DNA from: Channallabes apus
Taxonomy: Eukaryota; Chordata; Actinopteri; Siluriformes; Clariidae
NCBI GenBank assembly: GCA_030522415.1
Contig: CM060121.1
Span: forward strand, 5,236,476-5,300,475
DNA length: 64,000 nucleotides
Direction: 5' to 3'
Part shown: positions 1 through 10,665 of the stretch, piece after piece
Layout of the letters: every line of letters starts with the position of its first letter
Position numbering within the stretch: the stretch's first letter is position 1
Made by a program: the position numbers and the translations under genes
Notes under the pieces: generated by a model
What the model saw: the letters and a program-made list of their open reading frames with translations, nothing else
Told to the model about the DNA's origin: nothing
Databases searched by the model: none

Positions 1-3000
1 ATGGTATTCATTAGTCCATTTCCGTCGTGACCAGTCTGTGGTAACTCTTGGAGCAAGTCTAGGTCTGAGGTCATAGCGATGACTCTGTCTAGTGTCATCA
101 TAATTATGGTCATAAAGATCATGTGTAGAAATGTCAAAGTCAGCAACAGGGGCAAAAGTAGTGCCGTCACCTGTGGCCACATCGTAAACATTGTCACTCA
201 AAGAATCGTAAGTAACATTTGATGTATTGGCCAAACAAGAGTTTGTATAATAAGATGGAGACACCCTGCCCTCAAGTTCTTCAGTAAGTACGTCAGAGTC
301 AGGCAAAAACCCATCTGTCCCCTGTACCCTACTCTCAGGTCTGGTATGGAAAGGTTGCATATTAACGACATGAAAAACACCTGCATCTTCCCCTGTATCC
401 AGTTTCCTGAGTCTGTAGTTCACATCAGATAAGACATGAGTGACACAGTAAGGGCCAGAATAAAGTGGTGCCAACTTAGCTGTGAAATCCATAAGCGCGT
501 CAGACTTTGGGTGATTTCTTACTCTGACAAGGTCACCGATTGAATAATGAACACAACGTCTTTTCTTGTCGTAGTATTCCTTTCTCTTCTCATGGTTAAC
601 TTCCAAGCTCGCTTTTGCATGTTCATGAGCTTCCCGTAATGAAGACCGCAACTGTTCCAGGTAAGGAATGTCAATGTCAAGCTCGTCATCTCCATTTGGT
701 TGAGTCACCAAGTCCAAAGAAGTGTTCAACTCACGCCCGTACAACATGGCTGGTGATTGTCCTGTACTCTCGTGAGGAGCCGTACGTAAGGCAAAACAGA
801 TCTGTGAGATGTATCGGTCCCACAAGGTGTGTTTGTGGCCAACGTATGCTCTGATTGCCGTTTTCAATGTTCTGTTCACTCGTTCCGTTGCATTTGTCTG
901 CGGGTGATATGCAGTAGTCAGACGGTGTTCAGTTCCGATGAGGGTGAGTAATTTTTCAAACAGGTGACTCACAAAGGGGGAACCCCTATCTGAAATGAGA
1001 TACGTTGGTGCTCCATGACGCGAGAACACTTCACTCAACAGTCTGCTGGCTGCTACTTGTGCTGTTGCTTCTCTCACTGCCACAATCTCTACCCACTTTG
1101 AAAAATAGTCTACAAAGACCAAGATGTAAGCGTTTCCATTGGAGGTACGAGGTAGAGGGCCGACAAAGTCAACTCCCACGAACTCCCAAGGTTTTTGAGG
1201 ACGGATTGGGACCATAAGACCAGCTGGCTTACGCTGACACGGCTTAGTCAATTGGCAGATTTTACAAGAAGACACATACTTTTTCACTTCTGACGACATG
1301 TTAGGCCAGAAAAATCTGTGTTTCAAACGTGCTAAGGTTTTTGTCATTCCAAGGTGACCAGCGGTCGGATGATCATGGTAGTATTGTAGCACAGTGTTTT
1401 TAAGAGATTCAGGAACGTACAGTTTTAAACGTTTCAGAGGGTGGATACCGCATGCAGATGTAGGATCATTAAAATACAGTAGTCCATCATGAACTGAAAA
1501 CTGAGAAACTTCTTCTGCTACTTCACTTGACTGGGATGCTGTTTCCTTCATTCGCAGAAGATCACCAGTGACCGGGGCGTCAAGTTGCAGTTGTTTCACT
1601 TGTGATCTGTCAGAAAGAGGTAAGGTTGTTGTTGAGCAGAGTTCAAGTCCGCCGATTATAGCATGTTCTGGTAATATGTCCACTGGAGATTCATCACTCT
1701 GCAGAGGATTCCTTGACAGTGCATCGGGCACTTTATTACGCTCGCCAGGCTTGTGTATAACGTCGAAGTCAAAGTCTTGGAGACGGAGAGACCAACGAGC
1801 CAGTCTACCTGTAGGATTTGGACGCGACATCAGCCATTTTAATCCACTGTGGTCAGTAAAAATCGTGACGTGTAGGCCTTCAACGTACGGTCGGAAATGT
1901 TCAAGCGCCCAAATGACTGCAAGACACTCTTTTTCCGGAGTGGAATAGGGTTTTTCTGATTTGTGGAGAGCCCTACTTGCAAATGCCACCGCCACTTCTC
2001 TACCTTGCACATCTTTCTGCATCAATGCGGCCCCAAGACCAACGTCACATGCGTCGCTATGAAGAAAGAAAGGTGAGGTGAAGTCAGGAAAACTCAATAC
2101 GGGTGCTGTTGTCAATTTTTGCTTCAGACTCTCAAATGACTCTTGACATGCAGTGTCCCAGGTAAAAGTGTTATCTTTCTTTGTGAGCGTGAACAAAGGC
2201 TCAGCGAGACTTGCATAATCCTTTATGAATCTTCTGTAATACCCCGAAAGGCCTAAAAATTGTCTAACTTGTTTCACATTCTCAGGGGCTTCAAAGTTCA
2301 TAACAGCGTTGACTTTTCCTTGATCAGGAAGAATACCATCTGGACAGACTCTGTAACCCAAAAAGTTAAATTCTTTGCGGCAAAACTGGCACTTGGCTAG
2401 CTTAATAGTCAAGCCTGCAGACCTTAACCGAAGAAAAACATCTTTTAGATCTTCGAGGTGTTGTTCGAAGGTGGGTGAAGCCACGACGATATCGTCAAGA
2501 TAAACAGCACAGGATTTGTAGATAAGGCCAGCCAGAACACTGTTCATCAATCTTTGGAACGTCGCGGGGGCGTTACATAACCCGAAAGGAAGAACACGGA
2601 ATTGGAAAAGACCGCAATGTGACACAAAAGCGGTTTTAGGTCTAGAGCTTTCAGCCATGGGAACTTGCCAATACCCCCGAGAGAGGTCAATCGTTGTCAG
2701 GAATTTCCCTCTAGCGAGGAAGTCCAGGGATTCATCAACTCTCGGCAATGGATACGAGTCTTTAACCGTAAGTTGGTTTAATCCTCGATAGTCAACACAA
2801 AATCGTGGTTCGTTACCTGGCCTGTGAACAATGACAACAGGGGCAGCCCACGGTCCAGCTGCGGGTTCGATGATTCCTTCCTTTAACATTTTCCCTATTT
2901 GTTCTTCGATTAACTGTTTTTTTGCAGGAGATGTTCTGTAAGGAGGTAAGTGAACTGCTTTTTCGTCACCGGTATCGATGTGATGCTCGACTAATGAAGT

Positions 3001-3687
3001 ACGTCCTAAGCGTCCATCAAAAAGATCAGGAAAGTTTTCAAGCAATTTTGTAATTTTTTCTCTTTCTGTACAGTTTAAACAAGCTTCATCCATTTTTTGA
3101 GAAAGTACAGAAGATGAGACATCCATGAGGAACAGACTACTATTTGGATCATTTATGTCACAGCCCTCCATTTCATCAGCAATTAAGGGATTGTTCCCAA
3201 TAACAACTGTTCTTGAAGGAATGTTAATAGTGACGGAAGCACGCTGCATGAAATCCATACCAAGGACCAGGGTAGATGGCAGATGTGTAACAACAGCAAA
3301 ACGCTGATAGAAGCGCTCTCCCATGAACCCAAAATTCAACCAGGTAACGCCAACAGGATCACAAGTACTGCCATCGGCGAGTAAAATTGGTGAAGTAGCC
3401 CATGGTTTAATGTTAGCCTTCAATTTAGGGTGAGTTTGAACAATATCAGCTCGAACCGCCGAAAGAGATGCCCCAGTGTCTAAAGTAGCTTCTAACACTT
3501 GGCCATTAAGATTAATTTTCACTCTGAATGGAGTGTTCCAAAAAGAAGGGGATGCAGTATCTTCAACATGACTGAGAACATGTAAGCACGATTCATCTTC
3601 GGTAGAAAAAAGAGGCGGAGTCATTGTTTGGAGAGAGGATTGCCTCTGCGAATCGTCCTCCCTCCTCTGAAGTTTCCCAAGTGCCTG
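1..3687 (-). CDS. Ty3/gypsy-type Pol polyprotein, runs off the window
   Basis: I translated this minus-strand frame codon by codon and found no stop from 3,687 to base 1, so over 1,200 codons are open and the C-terminus lies outside the window. Order: aspartic protease with DTGAS (3,466-3,480), reverse transcriptase with FCVDYRGLN and YLDD (2,491-2,502), RNase H with FTDHSGLKWL, integrase with an HHCC zinc finger (HDHPTAGHLG...CKICQ) and DDE residues near ISDRGSPF and ATERVNRT. The order protease-RT-RNaseH-integrase is that of Ty3/gypsy. The frame is -1 relative to gag and overlaps its last 67 bases; an ATG at 3,624 forms ATGA with the gag stop, but the slippery heptamer upstream suggests Pol is made as a Gag-Pol frameshift product. 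The lack of any stop suggests a recently active copy. Confidence 0.93.
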
Positions 3688-4799
3688 TCAGACGATTGCC
3701 TATCGTGCGCATAACTATGTTCCGTCATGTTTAAACTTCCAGAAAGAGAAGACGTTAACTGAGCATCTACAGGTTCAACATGACGCGAATCTGTCTCAGA
3801 AAATGAATTACATTTCGGACAAGTGCGTGAAGTGAAACCAGGAAGTAAGCATTTGAAGCAGTGAATTTCCTTGTTCATCTTTGTCTTGTCCTTCACCATG
3901 ACTGGAAGACATGCACCTGAGCCCAAAACAACATGTAGCTCATGAGCTCTAAGAAGGAGATCTATTCCAGAGGGAACAGACGTACCATAGAGGGAAATTC
4001 TGTACTTTTCGAGTGAGTGTTTACAGATTAAATCTACTTGCTCGCCTTCAGGTGGCGGAGTTTTCAATTTTTTGAACTCACTTAACATATGAGCCACAAA
4101 AGTAGGGAAAGGCTCCTCGGGAGTTTGGAAACGGTCCAAGATACCTCTCATGATTTGTTCCTGGTTATCAGATGGAAGAAAGACTGTTTTGAACAACTCA
4201 CAAAATCGTGTCCATGAAGTGATATGTGAACTGAGAACTGAAAACCACTTCTTTGGCTCTTTCCCCAAAAATCGAGGTAGGCTAAGGAGAATTTGTGCGT
4301 CATTTAAGTCAAGTGAAGTTCTGTACCCATTGACAGACTGTAACCACTCTTCAGGATGTACACGTCCATCACCTGTAAACACAGGTGGCTCCAGCCTTGA
4401 CTGATAGAGCACAGATGCCAGAATTCTACTGGTATTGGTCACGTCCGAAGTATTCAATTGTGGAGAAAACGTTATGTTCGTTGCACAACCATCAACAGTA
4501 TTCATACCTTGGTATGGCACACGGTCCGACGGGATGTGTGGAGTGGAGCTGGCCCTTGGAGGTAGCTGTGTTCTTTTCCCCTCCGTTGTATCAATGCCAC
4601 GAGGTTCGAGGCGTCTTAACACTTTCTGTTGCAACTCAAGAGAATCACTTAGACATTTTTGTAAAACTGACACTTCAGCTGTTAGGGCTTCCACTTGATA
4701 TTCTAAACTTTTCTGTTTCTGTGACCTCTGTTTCTGTCTACAGGCAGGTTCAGATAAAGGGTAAATTGAATCAGACTCAAAGTCGGGGTGAGTAGCCAT
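3621..4799 (-). CDS. Ty3/gypsy-type Gag polyprotein
   Basis: Gag-like protein of 392 residues, using the ATG at 4,799-4,797 (MATHPDFESD). An upstream in-frame TTG is not needed. It has a Gln/Leu-rich predicted coiled coil near residues 25-65, then a retrotransposon Gag core (PPVFTGDGRVHPEEWLQSV onward), which in this family assembles the particle around the RNA. Near residue 318 is a zinc-knuckle-like CFKC...C in which the expected histidine is phenylalanine, so metal binding may be impaired. The C-terminal basic stretch (FRGGRTIRRG) could bind RNA. The stop overlaps the pol frame, with the frameshift signal inside the last 20 codons. Confidence 0.85.
   Translation of the reverse strand: MATHPDFESDSIYPLSEPACRQKQRSQKQKSLEYQVEALTAEVSVLQKCLSDSLELQQKVLRRLEPRGIDTTEGKRTQLPPRASSTPHIPSDRVPYQGMNTVDGCATNITFSPQLNTSDVTNTSRILASVLYQSRLEPPVFTGDGRVHPEEWLQSVNGYRTSLDLNDAQILLSLPRFLGKEPKKWFSVLSSHITSWTRFCELFKTVFLPSDNQEQIMRGILDRFQTPEEPFPTFVAHMLSEFKKLKTPPPEGEQVDLICKHSLEKYRISLYGTSVPSGIDLLLRAHELHVVLGSGACLPVMVKDKTKMNKEIHCFKCLLPGFTSRTCPKCNSFSETDSRHVEPVDAQLTSSLSGSLNMTEHSYAHDRQSSDRHLGNFRGGRTIRRGNPLSKQ
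3630..3678 (-). promoter_or_regulatory. predicted -1 ribosomal frameshift site, gag/pol of the left element
   Basis: GGGAAAC (3,672-3,678) is read in gag as TTG GGA AAC, the right phase for simultaneous slippage (G GGA AAC). After a 6-nt spacer come GGAGGGAGGA, a 16-nt loop and TCCTCTCTCC, which pair as 10 bp with one G-U. The -1 frame opens just upstream (stop at 3,688-3,690) and continues into protease. The elements are seen directly; function is inferred. Confidence 0.75.
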
Positions 4800-5599
4800 T
4801 GCTGTACGTACCCAATCACTCAAATCACAAATTTAAATGTGAAACAATAGAAAATGTTTAAAGTATAACAAAAGAAATCAAATTCAGGCAAATATGCACA
4901 ATGTTCAGTTCACTAAGGACAATTTAGAATTAAACAGGTCACACAAGTATGCTGTTGAAATGTCACAGTTAAACAAATGTACAATTTATGTATAGAATAT
5001 GCATCACAAATGAAGTAGAAACTGTAAATAGTTCGCTTCAAGGCAGTTCAATTCGAGTTGGTGAAGGAAAACAAAAAGGAACAAACCAGTGGGAGTTTCT
5101 CCGCAGATCTGTTCAAGTATGCCAAGCACCAAAAAAAGAAGAAAAAAATGCTCACAAGCAACGAATTTTCGCTGAGAAAAAAAGAAATTCGGCTTCGCAA
5201 AAATATCCACGGGCGAGATAAAATTAGTTGTTAATGTTAGTCCGTGAGTGAAAAATATGAAAGTCAGTCAATAGACTCATCACAAAGTGAAATAAAGTCA
5301 AATCCAAAATGTGCAACCCGAAGCACAAAACCGGGTAATAATTTCAATTAAAAGAGTTTGACGGAGCACAAAGCACCAAATAGAGTTATATTACTAGTTA
5401 CAATACAACAGCCGACATGTCTAGACACGTGCAAGAGCACATTAGCAAGCTAATCTTACCGTCCCACACACCATGCGGCGTCGCATGAAACTTCTAGAAC
5501 ATCCGAATAAAGTCCGTGAATTGGAGCGTTTCCCCCCCTAGAAAAACCAAAATCAGTTGTCGGATGACAAATAAAATGTGTTAACATCTGAGTCCAGAA
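4800..5599 (-). other. 5' leader of the left gypsy element
   Basis: A-rich and gene-free, this stretch separates the primer binding site from gag in element orientation. Only short shadow frames are present. It probably holds the untranslated leader and packaging region. Confidence 0.6.
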
Positions 5600-5617
5600 T
5601 TAGAAGTTCGGGCGCCA
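5600..5617 (-). promoter_or_regulatory. primer binding site of the left gypsy element
   Basis: On the minus strand, two bases after the LTR end (...GTCACA), the sequence is TGGCGCCCGAACTTCTAA. The first 12 bases match the complement of the 3' end of tRNA-Lys(TTT), a common reverse transcription primer; the rest diverges. This fixes the LTR boundary at 5,620 and the element's orientation. Confidence 0.8.
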
Positions 5618-5619
5618 AT

Positions 5620-5989
5620 TGTGACGTCTTGTGCCGGATAACCAGAGAAAAAAAGGAGCTCAGAGACAAAGCGGTGTTTAATACAAACTTTTATCCTTTT
5701 CTCTTGACGTCACAAAAACACAATACAAAAGTATGAGTTAGAAAAAGATCAAAATGTAAGTGTAGGAAACGCGTCGGGAGGAGAGCAGCACACATGCTCC
5801 TATTTCGTCTACGTCTTCTCACACACCTCTCCAGCGCACGCACCGGGGGCGGGGCAACACACCTAAAAAGGGCAAAAGACATACCTGCATACATGCAATG
5901 GTATATACGTTGTAGTGACCGTTACAGTGTGCGCGATGTATGCGGGTGTGTGTGTGTGTATGATAGTCCAGTGTCTGAAATATGGCAAA
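5620..5989 (-). mobile_element. 5' LTR of the left gypsy element (outer end approximate)
   Basis: The inner end is set by the adjacent primer binding site. On the minus strand there are a TATATA motif and downstream sequence suitable for an LTR promoter. The outer boundary is a guess (TGCCATATTTCAG on the minus strand) because the partner LTR lies outside the window. Relics with similar sequence occur near 21.9 and 40.4 kb. Confidence 0.6.
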
Positions 5990-6462
5990 AGTTATGAATG
6001 GGGTGAGTTGGAGAGATGGATCCAATTTTAATGGAATATTTCAATAGTTAAAATATTATTATTATTATTAATATTATTAATAATTTTTTTACATGCATAT
6101 AATATCCTTTAGACTTGAATTGATTTGCCTTGATAAAAGGGAAGTGTACAGTATGTGGGTATGTAATTTTGCTTTGTTTCATAACATTAGATAAATTAAA
6201 TAAACTCATTACTTATTTGAAACAGCACATGATTTCGTATTGCTGCAATTTTATCAGAGTAATTTAGGGAACTGGAATATGAAGCTCATTCAAACAGTGC
6301 TTTAATGAACTGTGCCATTAATTTGTACTGCAAACAATTGTTAAGACACTGTGACTGAGCTGCTCTATAACCATAGTTATAGGAGATTATATTTATTCTT
6401 TGCACCAGTTTGACAAAAGTAATTCCTCTCTCAATAAAATGATGTCTGAAAAATATATGTCT
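5990..6462. other. AT-rich intergenic stretch
   Basis: Contains an (ATT)n-like run near 6,055-6,085 and a TACAGTA near 6,147. No gene, RNA or named repeat is visible. Confidence 0.5.
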
Positions 6463-6715
6463 GGTTTTATTATAACTGCTTCCTCAGCTGCAGTCACTGT
6501 TGTTTTTTGAGTGCAGTGATAATCCGCAGTGTCTTCTGTCCTCAGACTCCTTGCCTTTAAGTACTTTGTGCTTGCTGGAACATGTTCTGTAAAGATGTAT
6601 TGCTTCCTCGCAGACAAATATTGCTTGATTTGAACCAGCATTCATCTCACCCATCCATTCCAGAGCTTTGCTTCGTTTCTCTGCTATCTAGTGCATGTAG
6701 TGCTGAGTCATGTCA
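6463..6715 (-). pseudogene. ancient IGHV pseudogene relic with decayed RSS
   Basis: On the minus strand YMH is followed by a stop where the conserved tryptophan should be (TGG to TAG), then a damaged framework 2 and KALEWMG. CDR2 begins EMNAGSNQ, a frameshift follows, and framework 3 reads KARSLRTEDTADYHC. Behind it lie AACAGTG (6,495-6,501), a 23-bp spacer and AATAAAACC (6,463-6,471), a decayed heptamer and nonamer with correct spacing. No leader or framework 1 was found. Combined residues and RSS spacing make the V origin firm; it cannot encode a V domain. Confidence 0.8.
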
Positions 6716-6790
6716 AAGCTTTTTTTTTTTTTTTTTTACAAAACCATCAAAAACATTCAAGTATTAATATAATATTAAATTAATAGAATA

Positions 6791-7170
6791 CAGAGGCTTG
6801 CAAAAGTATTCGGCTCCCTTGAACTTTTCCACATTTTGTCACATTACAGCCACAAACATGAATCAATTTTATTGGAATTCCATGTGAAAGACCAATACAA
6901 AGTGGTGTACACATGAGAAGTGGAACGAAAATCATACATGATTCCATTTATTTATTTATTTTTTACAAATAAATAACTGAAAAGTGGGGTGTGCGTAATT
7001 ATTCATCCCCCTGAGTCAATACTTTGTATAGAATCACCTTTTGCTGCAATTACAGCTGACAGTCTTTTAGGGTATGTCTCTACCAGCTTTGCATATCTAG
7101 AGACTGAAATCCTTGCCCATTCTTCGTTGCAAAACAGCTCCAGCTCAGTCAGATATATACTGGACAGCAG
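6791..7170 (-). mobile_element. Tc1-like transposon, 3' fragment
   Basis: The left end reads TA then CAGAGGCTTGCAAAAGTATT, a Tc1-type terminus at a TA target. Further in, the minus strand encodes the C-terminal end of a Tc1-type transposase (CNEEWARISVSRYAKLVETY). The rest of the transposase and the other inverted repeat are absent, so it cannot be autonomous. Confidence 0.8.
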
Positions 7171-7984
7171 TATATATAAGCCACTGTATATACCTTGTGC
7201 TAACATGATTATAAAATGCACTGCTGAATGACACCTATGATCAAATTCTATAATGGTTGGAAGTTCTGTAATTTCGTTGGATGATATGAGCGTTATCAAC
7301 AAGCTAACCTTTATGCAGAGCAAATAATAATAATTGGAAGGATTTGCAGAGACATCATATAAACATGTAAAGCCAGGTCTATAATCCACAGACTGACTTT
7401 GCATGTGCCAGGAATGAGAGTGATATAACATTTCATGATATAGTGACAGTAACATTTAAAGTCCTTATGATCTAGTAAACTTCCTTCAAAGATCGCTGTT
7501 AAACATGTTTTATATACTGTAATAAATCAATAAATGCACTATGCTATTTCAAATCACAACTGAATAGGTTTTCATTCATCAATTCTTAATATAAAGTCCC
7601 TGTCTACATATTTGTAAATTTACAGATATTCTATATTTACATAAGATATCAGAAATAATAGCTTGTATGTATTACTGTTCTTATTTAGTAAATGCCTCTG
7701 CTCCTAGTTTTAACAGATTGTACATGGTTCTTTTCTCATTCTAAAAATTCTCTTTAAAATTAAGTTCCATCTATTCTTTCAACAAAAGTAAGCTGCTGCC
7801 CCCTATATGTCTAAAAAGAAACTACACTTTTTTTCTCTTCCTGTATTTTGCTCTGAGCTGAGACACTAACATCCACTTTACCCTCTATTGCAGAAAAGCA
7901 TTAGAATGGACACAGAGCATTAATGATGGTTAAACAAAATGAAGAAGAATCTAAATAAACTATATGTCTAAATAAACTGCACTG
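7171..7984. other. AT-rich V-flanking DNA, start of duplicated block A
   Basis: No gene seen. From about 7,470 it matches DNA starting at about 27,690, so the left edge of the large duplication falls here. Confidence 0.6.
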
Positions 7985-8169
7985 CTGGACATGACCTGGC
8001 TGTAACACGCTACACAGTTATCCGTGATATTCCAGTGCTTTCCCAGAATGTTGCTGTATCCAGCTAATACAACAGCTTGACACTGAGATCTTACTAGAGG
8101 TGAAAAACGACTCTCCAGATTTCACAATGACAGAGGCTGGCTGTGTGAGCTCCACACCACCAACACCAA
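7985..8169 (-). pseudogene. truncated IGHV pseudogene (copy 1)
   Basis: A V exon begins at a plausible acceptor (TTATTCACAG) and reads VELTQPASVIVKSGESF, SWIQQHSGKALE and then a stop. The usual first cysteine is not where expected (FFTSSKISVSS). Framework 3, CDR3 and a recombination signal are missing, and no leader exon was found. The near-identical copy at 28.3 kb shows the damage predates the block duplication. Confidence 0.8.
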
Positions 8170-9127
8170 CTGTGAATAACAATAATAAAACATCATCGAA
8201 TGTCTGCAAATAATTTTCCCAACCAGCTATTAAATCTAAACTCATTAAGCAAAGATAAGGACTTGCAGAATGCAGATGTTACAGATCATCATTGTTTGGT
8301 ATAAAACCTGAATCAAACATTGTTTTTCACTGAAAAAAAAAATTATAAATAAGTGGAATATTTGCATAAATCATATCTATAATCAACTAAATAGAACATA
8401 ACTTTATTTTTTGGAAATGCTAAATTCCCGAACAATAATTTAAAACAAAACAGTCTCGTAGCAGGTGCCGTGGTCAGAGTGTGTAAGTTACATTTCTATA
8501 ACGATGACTCCAGCTGAATGGTTCACAGGGAGATGCTTATTCTAATAAGTTACTCTTTATCTACTCTGAGATTTATATAATGAACACTTTAAATAAATAA
8601 ATTTAATAATGTGTAGGACTGCTGATATGTTAATGTTTTATGTAAGGAAAATAGATGTACTGTAGGAAATACATTATTTGGGATAAAAAGATCAAATTAA
8701 TCAAACTAATTAAGCAATCAAACTAATACAAATACGTTCAAATCTAGCCAGTTGAGACTAGAAGTGTGTATTGGACTGGGATGCTTATTAGTTGGTTGGG
8801 GAATTGTTAAAGTATGGTAAGGGTATTAGAATTTCATTTTATTTTCATCCTACTATGTTTTAAAGTTATTATTCCTCAACCTGTAAGAACATATTGTGTT
8901 TAAAAAAAAAAAGAAGAAAAAAAAACATACTGTTGTATACATTCTGCATTATTCCTGACTTCACTGATTAAACAGTTTTTAAACAGTTTACAAAGAATAC
9001 TACTGTATTTTTGTGCAATTCTTTAAAAAAAAACTTAGATAACTTAGCAAGTTAAATCTTTATTCCAATGAATGACAGTAAATTTATTGATGTGTTTATT
9101 AGTCGCAATGAGAGAATGTTCATTACA
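8170..9127. other. AT-rich intergenic stretch
   Basis: No gene or named repeat recognised. It matches 28,443-29,369. TACTGTA heptamers occur near 8,650 and 9,003. Confidence 0.5.
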
Positions 9128-9166
9128 TGTTTTTGTAAGGGGAATCCACTGTTCTGTGTCACTGTG
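9128..9166 (-). promoter_or_regulatory. V recombination signal sequence, 23-bp spacer
   Basis: On the minus strand CACAGTG (9,160-9,166) directly follows the V exon, then a 23-bp spacer and ACAAAAACA (9,128-9,136). The heptamer is perfect and the nonamer differs from ACAAAAACC at the last base. Confidence 0.9.
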
Positions 9167-9621
9167 AGTCTCTTGCGCAGTAATACACAGCTGTGTCTTC
9201 AGTTTGCAGATTCTGTCCTCGAATTGTTATTGTGTTGGTAGAAGTGTCTCTGGAGAAGCTGAACTTATTTTTCAGTTTGTCACTGTAAGCTGTACCCCCA
9301 CTACTACTGATATATCCAATCCACTGCATAGCTTTCCCTGCAGGTTGTCGGATCCAAGCTGTCTGATAACTCGTAACCGAATATGAAGTCTTACAGGGGA
9401 TGGAGAGACTCTGTCCTGGCTGGACTGTCATGGCAGCAGGCTGAGTCAGTTCATAACTGTGGACATCTGTGGAGGAAAAATAACTGTTACAGTATACTGT
9501 ATCTCACACAATATACAGTATGCTGCACATTTATTATTATTCTTTTAACAAATTAAATAATTTAATAGAAACACTCACTGGAAGCAGCTGCCAGCAGGAG
9601 CAGTAGAGATGTAGAGAACAT
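9167..9621 (-). CDS. IGHV gene, family 1 (ELTQPAAM type)
   Basis: Two-exon heavy-chain variable gene. Leader exon 9,579-9,621 starts at ATG and encodes a hydrophobic signal peptide, MFSTSLLLLLAAAS, with donor GTGAGT and phase-1 splice. V exon 9,167-9,466 follows a TTTTTCCTCCACAG acceptor. It has the first cysteine (SIPCK), WIRQPAGKAMQWIG, a CDR2 with SSSGGTA, FSFSRDTSTNTITI and [11 protein letters not shown]. No stop or frameshift, with an intact RSS directly 3'. After V(D)J joining it would supply the V domain of an Ig heavy chain. Its duplicate is at 29.4 kb. Confidence 0.92.
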
Positions 9622-9712
9622 GATGTGTGTTGTTTGTACTGGGGTCTCCACTGTTCTCCAAGGTTTAACAGAGAAAATAATGTCACATAAATAGAGTGAT
9701 ATCCCGACTTGT

Positions 9713-9720
9713 ATTTACAT
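9713..9720 (-). promoter_or_regulatory. octamer-like element of the 9.2 kb V promoter
   Basis: ATGTAAAT on the minus strand, one base from the Ig octamer ATGCAAAT, about 90 bp upstream of the leader ATG. A TATA-like CTATTTATG lies between them. Confidence 0.6.
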
Positions 9721-10665
9721 ATCTGTTGAGGATGGGAGGAGTTAGTATTTTAAATGTATTTATTATTAAGCAGGAAATTTATTTTATGCAGTCTATGGGT
9801 TTCTGTGGACTCCCCCCCCCCCCCCCCCCACACACTTTTTTTTTCTGTGACAGCAACCTCTATATCAACTTTTGTTATTCATATATCAATAACACTTGAC
9901 CATATGAAGAAACTCACAGCAAATAATCAGGTACTAAATTTAGCATGATAATTATTAACTGTGTATATTAGTATCATGCAACAATTACGGTCAGATTAAG
10001 CAAGCTTTTCTGTATTATTTTCTAGTAAAGTAAGTTTTTAAAGATGTTTTTCTCCCAAAATTAAATGCATAACACATGCATAACTAATTCAACCAATACA
10101 CTTTAATGTTAAAGTTTCAGACTTTGTCACACACGTTTCATATTCATCCTTCCACTTCTGTGATTGTATTTAAGCTGATGACCTCATGATGCACATTTAA
10201 AGCTTCTACTTTTCTTTCTACTTATTTTTTATTTATTCTTTTTAATGAAGTTACAGGTGTGATAATAAAACATAGTGCGGTTGAGTTCTCAGTTCAGATG
10301 TCAATGTTGCAATACACTATTTGAAAATAAAACATAGGGGTAAAATGTATGCTGTGTCATTTCCTGGAAATCTAAAAAAAAAAAAAAAGAATTTACACAA
10401 TCACTATATAGATAAGGAATGAACGTAAGGATTTCTACTATTTCTTTATACATTTTTAAACAGAGAGGGTTATGCAGCCTGGTTTAATAATACACAGATA
10501 AAATACATTTGCAATGTCTTCATGACAGTGTGGTGATTAGAGTCTATGGTTTTTATGATAATCTAAAGGAAACATGCTCTTATATTTATTACACTCTCTC
10601 AGTTATTTACAGTAAACCTTATCTTGTTGGGTAAATCTTGTGTGAATAGAGAAATAGCGCCCCTC
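9721..10665. other. AT-rich intergenic stretch with C-run
   Basis: Contains a long C homopolymer near 9,814-9,830, an A-run near 10,374 and TACAGTA near 10,611. No gene seen. It matches 29,961-30,904, where the C-run is replaced by a (CA)n tract. Confidence 0.5.
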
